Shown one piece after another: positions 46,824 to 50,000 of a stretch of 50,000 nt of DNA. Below the pieces are notes generated by a model. That model was not told the DNA's origin and did no database searches. It was given only the letters and a program-made list of their open reading frames with translations. This DNA comes from Symbiodinium natans (taxonomy: Eukaryota; Sar; Dinophyceae; Suessiales; Symbiodiniaceae): NCBI GenBank assembly GCA_905221605.1, contig CAJNDS010002703.1:1-50000 (forward strand). Reading direction: 5' to 3'. Position 1 is the stretch's first letter, and each line of letters begins with the position of its first letter. Position numbers and translations under genes: made by a program.

Positions 46824-48607
46824 TTCAGGGATCCCAAAGTGCGCAAGGACCCTCCGCCTGCTGCAGCGTTGGGGCCTCCTCCCGTCTCGCCGCCAGTTGC
46901 CGTGACAGCTCCTCGTGGTAGGTGGCCAGGTAGAACGCCTCGTCCTCTGAACAGAGGCGACCTCAGGGTGTAACAGCACTGTAGTAAAACTCTAATCATA
47001 GTATCATAATACTACAATAATACGATAATCATACGATAATAATACGATAATAACACCATAATTATGCTATAATAATACTATAATAATACTATAATAGTAA
47101 CTAAAATAATACTAGCATAATACAATTATAGTACTAGAGCAATACTATAACTTGTAGTCTAAGAAGTTCTTGGTATACGAATCTCATGAAAGCACCCCGC
47201 GTGCCTGAGGCACAGATGAGGCAATAGGCGATGTCCTTTCCGATGCATGCTTTGCCAGCCCACTGAAAGTCGAACATGCCGATGGAGCCGTCGTCAAGCC
47301 GCATGTTGTGGTCTGCAGGGAGACAGGCAGGCCGAGTGCAACGTCTCTTTCAATGCGAGCGTTCCCAGCTCTCATCGACCCCATCGGGCACACCTGCGAT
47401 CCCGAAACCCTAAACCCTAAACCCTAAACCCTAAACCCTGAACCCTGAACCCTAAACCCTAAACCCTAAACCCTAAACCCTACAATCCTGCCTTTGCAGT
47501 CGCCATGACAGATGCTCTGCAGCTCCAGCTTGAGGCGCTCGTCCACGGCATCGGCTGCTATGAGCAGTCGCTGACCAAAGGCATCCTATTCCAGGGAGGT
47601 CCAAAGAACCCTGAACCCTAAACCCATTATCCTGAAAAATGGTTTGGGGTTTAGGGTTTAGGGTTTTTAAAAGGAGCCCATTTCATTAGAATAGGTATCT
47701 TGGGTGATGCTGGCGAAAGCCTGTCTGTGTCAGGATGGCAAGGGGGACAAAGTGCTGAACAAAAAAGGGGCCCAAGCGGTGATGGATGCGGCACTTGCAG
47801 CTGCTTGATCTGATATGTTGGGCAAGGTAAACCTACACCCAAACCCTAAACCCTAAACCCTAAACCATAAACCCCCTAAACCCTAAACCTCCTAAACCCT
47901 AAACCCAAACCCAGGTATCGCCCATACTCGTGTCGGGCATCGGGTGGAAGGACCGGGATGCTCTTGAGGGGTTCAGACAGAGGACGCTAGGCAACATGAG
48001 GTTTAGGGTTTGGGGTTTAGGGTTTAGGGTTTGGGGTTTAGGGTTTAGGGTTTAGGGTTCAGGGCTTCGGGACCACAAGCCAAGGGCCTGCGGAAGCCTG
48101 GTCAGCTGGTCTCGGCAGTGGTCCAGGCTCCAGAAGCAGCCGACAGCATGCAGGCCGGCCGCAACTGCCTCCTGCGCGCACAGGGGCCCTTAACAGGGGC
48201 CCTTAACAGCACCCTTTAAACAAAATGAAAATGAATAAATATAATATATATATATATGGGCATATAATGTATATATACAGGGGCCTGAATAACTAGAATA
48301 CTGGTGGGTTGTTATATAATCAAAAAGGGACCCCAAGGAAATACGATGACTAATTCTTCCGACCTCTATATTACGCACCTTGAAGTTTCCACAGCATCAG
48401 GCATGGTTTGGTACGATGGGACGTTTCCAAGCTTTGGTCCAAATGAGCACCCTGAAGCATCGTAGGTTCCTCCTTCACAGGACCTCAAAGACAGGGGATC
48501 GCTAGTTGCGGTAACCACCACGGATATGGACAAAGTCTTTTCGGCGATCTGTGCCTCTGCGCGGGCTCCCCAGAACTCTGCATGCAGGCGGGCCAGCCAC
48601 TGGAGGG
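46824..48607 (-). CDS. APH/EcKinase-like phosphotransferase, multi-exon (partial)
   Basis: Minus-strand exons in order: 48607-48484 (ALQWLARLHAEFWGARAE, the family's hydrophobic LHAxFW helix); 47570-47492 (RLLIAADAVDERLKLELQSI, then CHGDCK); 47312-47196 (HNMRLDDGSIGMFDFQWAGK, then CIGKDIAYCLICASG); 46946-about 46824 (DEAFYLATYHEELSRQLAAR, then REEAPTLQQAE). Splicing with a GC donor (CAAAG|GCAGG) restores HGDCKDHN, the catalytic-loop HxDxxxxN motif. DFQW carries the second metal-binding Asp, and DIAY plus YHEEL follow at family spacing. The fold phosphorylates small molecules (amino alcohols, antibiotics, steroids); the substrate here is unknown. Two more possible exons are near 48190-48075 (EAVAAGLHAVGCFWSLDHC) and 47765-47705 (HFVPLAILTQTGFRQHHP). 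N-terminal lobe and true C-terminus were not found. Confidence 0.75.
46985..47160. repeat. AT-rich minisatellite (AATACTATAAT), intronic
   Basis: Degenerate TAATACGATAATAATACG units of 8-11 bases, between the third and fourth kinase exons. Confidence 0.85.
47402..47482. repeat. Telomere-like tract inside a kinase intron
   Basis: About 11 CCCTAAA/CCCTGAA units; reads TTTAGGG on the gene strand. Lies within the 179-nt intron 47491-47313. Confidence 0.95.
47610..47668. repeat. Two short opposed tracts (CCCTAAA, then TTTAGGG)
   Basis: CCCTGAACCCTAAACCC, a 17-nt spacer, then TTTGGGGTTTAGGGTTTAGG: convergent orientation. Confidence 0.85.
47830..47915. repeat. Telomere-like tract (CCCTAAA)
   Basis: Ten units with CCCCCTAAA slips. 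Confidence 0.92.
47998..48065. repeat. Telomere-like tract (TTTAGGG/TTTGGGG)
   Basis: Nine units. Confidence 0.94.
48240..48279. repeat. (TA)n microsatellite
   Basis: Interrupted TA run abutting MITE D3. Confidence 0.93.
48280..48365. mobile_element. MITE family D, copy D3, in a kinase intron
   Basis: GGGGCCTGAATAACTAGAAT to TAATTCTTCCGACCTC. Confidence 0.75.
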
Positions 48608-48752
48608 CTTGACCCGTAGCCGTGACACTCAACTTCCTTCGATGCTGGGGCTAGGCTTCGGCAAACTCAACAGAAAGAGCTCGCAAAAGGTATGACCTAC
48701 ATGCGTCACTGTCATATCTCATCGCTCATCACTCAGGCTCTTTGCACAACAG

Positions 48753-48956
48753 GAGCTCGAAACACCCTGTTCCGGGAACCCACCGGAAAGTAGCCCCCGA
48801 AATTTCTTGGGGCGGAGGCAGCAAGCCCCTATCTTGAAGAAAGAGCAGCATAAAGCCCTAAACACCCCAAACCCCCACACTTCCAAGCCCCAGACCCCGA
48901 AGCCCGAACTGCCGAAACACCCAAAATTCCTCAACCCCAGAACCCTAAACCCATAA
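48753..48956 (+). CDS. Possible exon running into degenerate telomere-like repeats
   Basis: Acceptor CTTTGCACAACAG, then ELETPCSGNPPESSPRNFL, GRRQQAPILKKEQHKAL. The frame then continues through CCCAAACCCCCACAC-type sequence as a Pro/Asn/Lys-rich tail (NTPNPHTSKPQTPKPEL) to a TAA at 48954. If real, the tail is made of decayed repeat. It could instead be an exon ending before the repeat. Confidence 0.35.
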   Translation, partial: ELETPCSGNPPESSPRNFLGRRQQAPILKKEQHKALNTPNPHTSKPQTPKPELPKHPKFLNPRTLNP

Positions 48957-49012
48957 AACCCTAATCCCTAAACCCTAAACCCTAAACCCCAAACCCCAAA
49001 TCCTAAACACCC
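48937..49012. repeat. Telomere-like tract (C strand)
   Basis: About ten CCCTAAA/CCCCAAA units. Confidence 0.9.
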
Positions 49013-49104
49013 ATAAGCTCGCGCCCAGACGCCTCGAGGCCTTGCCCCTCAGCTTGGAGATGGCCAGCGTGAGGGCCCCTTCTTCGCTCCTCCCGGAGAG
49101 GGTT

Positions 49105-49165
49105 TCTGGTTTAGGGTTTAGGGTTTAGGGTTTAGGGTTTAGGGTTTAGGGGTTTAGGGCGCAGC
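49105..49165. repeat. Telomere-like tract (TTTAGGG)
   Basis: Eight units. Confidence 0.95.
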
Positions 49166-49605
49166 GTTTCGTGACAAGGGTGTGAACCTGGGCCGGGGAC
49201 GCTGGCTCGCAAAAAAATTGGGGACAGCACCCTGGCGCCCCAAAGCTCCTGTCCAGAAGCAGCAGCTCAGGGCAGTAGGCGCCCCGGGCACGCAGACGCT
49301 GCGCGCATGTCTGGTAAAAGCACGCCTCCACCTCACAGGTGGGACCCGAGCCTTTCCGGGCCGCAACCCTGAAAGCCCCCTTAACCCCGAGCTTGGGTGC
49401 AGGGGGGCGTGGAACTAAGGTTTGGGACTTGGGGTGTTCTTGTGGGCTTGAGGTTTAGTTGGACACATCCCCTGAACCCTGAGAGCGCCAGCCATCTTTG
49501 CAAGTCTGTGCAAGTGGGGTCTAGGTATGCCTTTGGGGCAGATGGATCTGCCAGGCTGAGGGGCAAACGCCACAGCTGGCACAGAGAAGCTTGGCGTCCC
49601 TAAAA
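49166..49605. other. Unique island, no recognised gene
   Basis: Overlapping open frames on both strands (49146-49366 minus; 49182-49418 and 49397-49603 plus); none carries a recognisable domain. Confidence 0.35.
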
Positions 49606-49609
49606 AGTC

Positions 49610-49652
49610 ATGGACCCTAAACCCTAAACCCTAAACCGTAAACCCTGAACCC
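49610..49652. repeat. Short telomere-like tract (CCCTAAA)
   Basis: Six units. Confidence 0.94.
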
Positions 49653-49773
49653 TACAGTGGCCTCAACGTGCAGCGAGGAGCCTCGTAGGTTTTCAGCTCG
49701 TGCAGCAGCGACGGGTCACTGGCATGCCTCCAACGGATCTGCTTCCTCGGCCCAGGGACCCAGGAAGCCCAAG

Positions 49774-49890
49774 ACCCCTCAACCCTTAAACCCTAAACCC
49801 TAAACCCTAAGCCCTAAGCCCTAAACCCTAAACCCTAAACCCTAAACCCTAAACCCTAAACCCTAAACCCTAAACCCTAAACCCTAACTT
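49774..49890. repeat. Telomere-like tract (CCCTAAA)n
   Basis: About 16 units, mostly perfect. Confidence 0.96.
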
Positions 49891-50000
49891 AATTGAGGAA
49901 CCTCAAGTCATCCTCAGGGCCCCCTTGATGGAGTGCAAGGCAATTGGGCTGCCACATTTGTCTGACTGACGAGCTGCACGATCGCGGCAGCAGGCTCACC

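Noticed and set aside
1-50000. rRNA, tRNA, snRNA genes or riboswitches
   Set aside because: None recognised on reading; a covariance-model scan was not possible, so absence is not proven.

Overview
The window looks like nuclear DNA of a protist, most likely a dinoflagellate or close alveolate relative. Four things point that way: (1) dozens of interstitial blocks of the 7-base telomere unit TTTAGGG/CCCTAAA on both strands; (2) coding sequence cut into short exons of about 50-150 bp with 78-250 nt introns, several of which only keep frame if a GC 5' splice site is used, and with AG|G-type acceptors; (3) a tandem gene array with a unit of about 1.96 kb; (4) no prokaryotic operon structure. The lineage is an inference. 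No rRNA, tRNA or spliced-leader gene was recognised. All exon calls were made by eye from open frame, splice signals and phase agreement.

Layout. From 0 to 20.45 kb and from 38.4 to 50 kb, islands of unique sequence (50-900 bp) alternate with telomere-like tracts, degenerate AT-rich repeats and small inverted-repeat elements. Islands that carry credible coding sequence include: a two-exon PDZ domain piece (4.3-4.6 kb, minus); an almost complete Rap1-like telomere protein with BRCT and Myb domains (5.4-6.2 kb, minus); isolated exons at 8.3, 9.3, 10.3, 14.7 and 16.9 kb; a Cys-rich two-exon piece (17.3-17.6 kb, plus); a three-exon minus gene (38.9-39.25 kb); exons at 40.3, 41.3, 41.5-41.8 and 42.6 kb; and an APH/EcKinase-like phosphotransferase gene on the minus strand (48.6 to 46.8 kb) with the motifs HGDxKxxN and DFQW. 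In that last gene telomere tracts, an AT minisatellite and a MITE all lie inside introns.

From 20.45 to 38.4 kb the telomere tracts almost vanish (one at 24.2 kb). This stretch holds a single-exon two-pass membrane protein (21.6-22.3 kb, minus), long microsatellites, a P/V/T/H-rich ORF (24.6-25.0 kb, minus), and six tandem units (25.77-37.45 kb) each encoding a ~300-residue coiled-coil protein on the minus strand. Units 1-4 are intact; units 5 and 6 are broken by a shared hairpin, frameshifts and deletions. The flank at 37.8-38.2 kb holds a plus-strand exon pair whose intron is essentially one MITE.

At least eight families of short non-autonomous terminal-inverted-repeat elements (called A-H here) are scattered through the window, some with visible target-site duplications. 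The most interesting signals are the Rap1-like gene in a window packed with telomere repeats; evidence that the tracts sit in introns and at exon edges, where they can supply splice sites and stop codons; and one tract flanked by a ~20-bp direct duplication, which suggests insertion at a staggered break.
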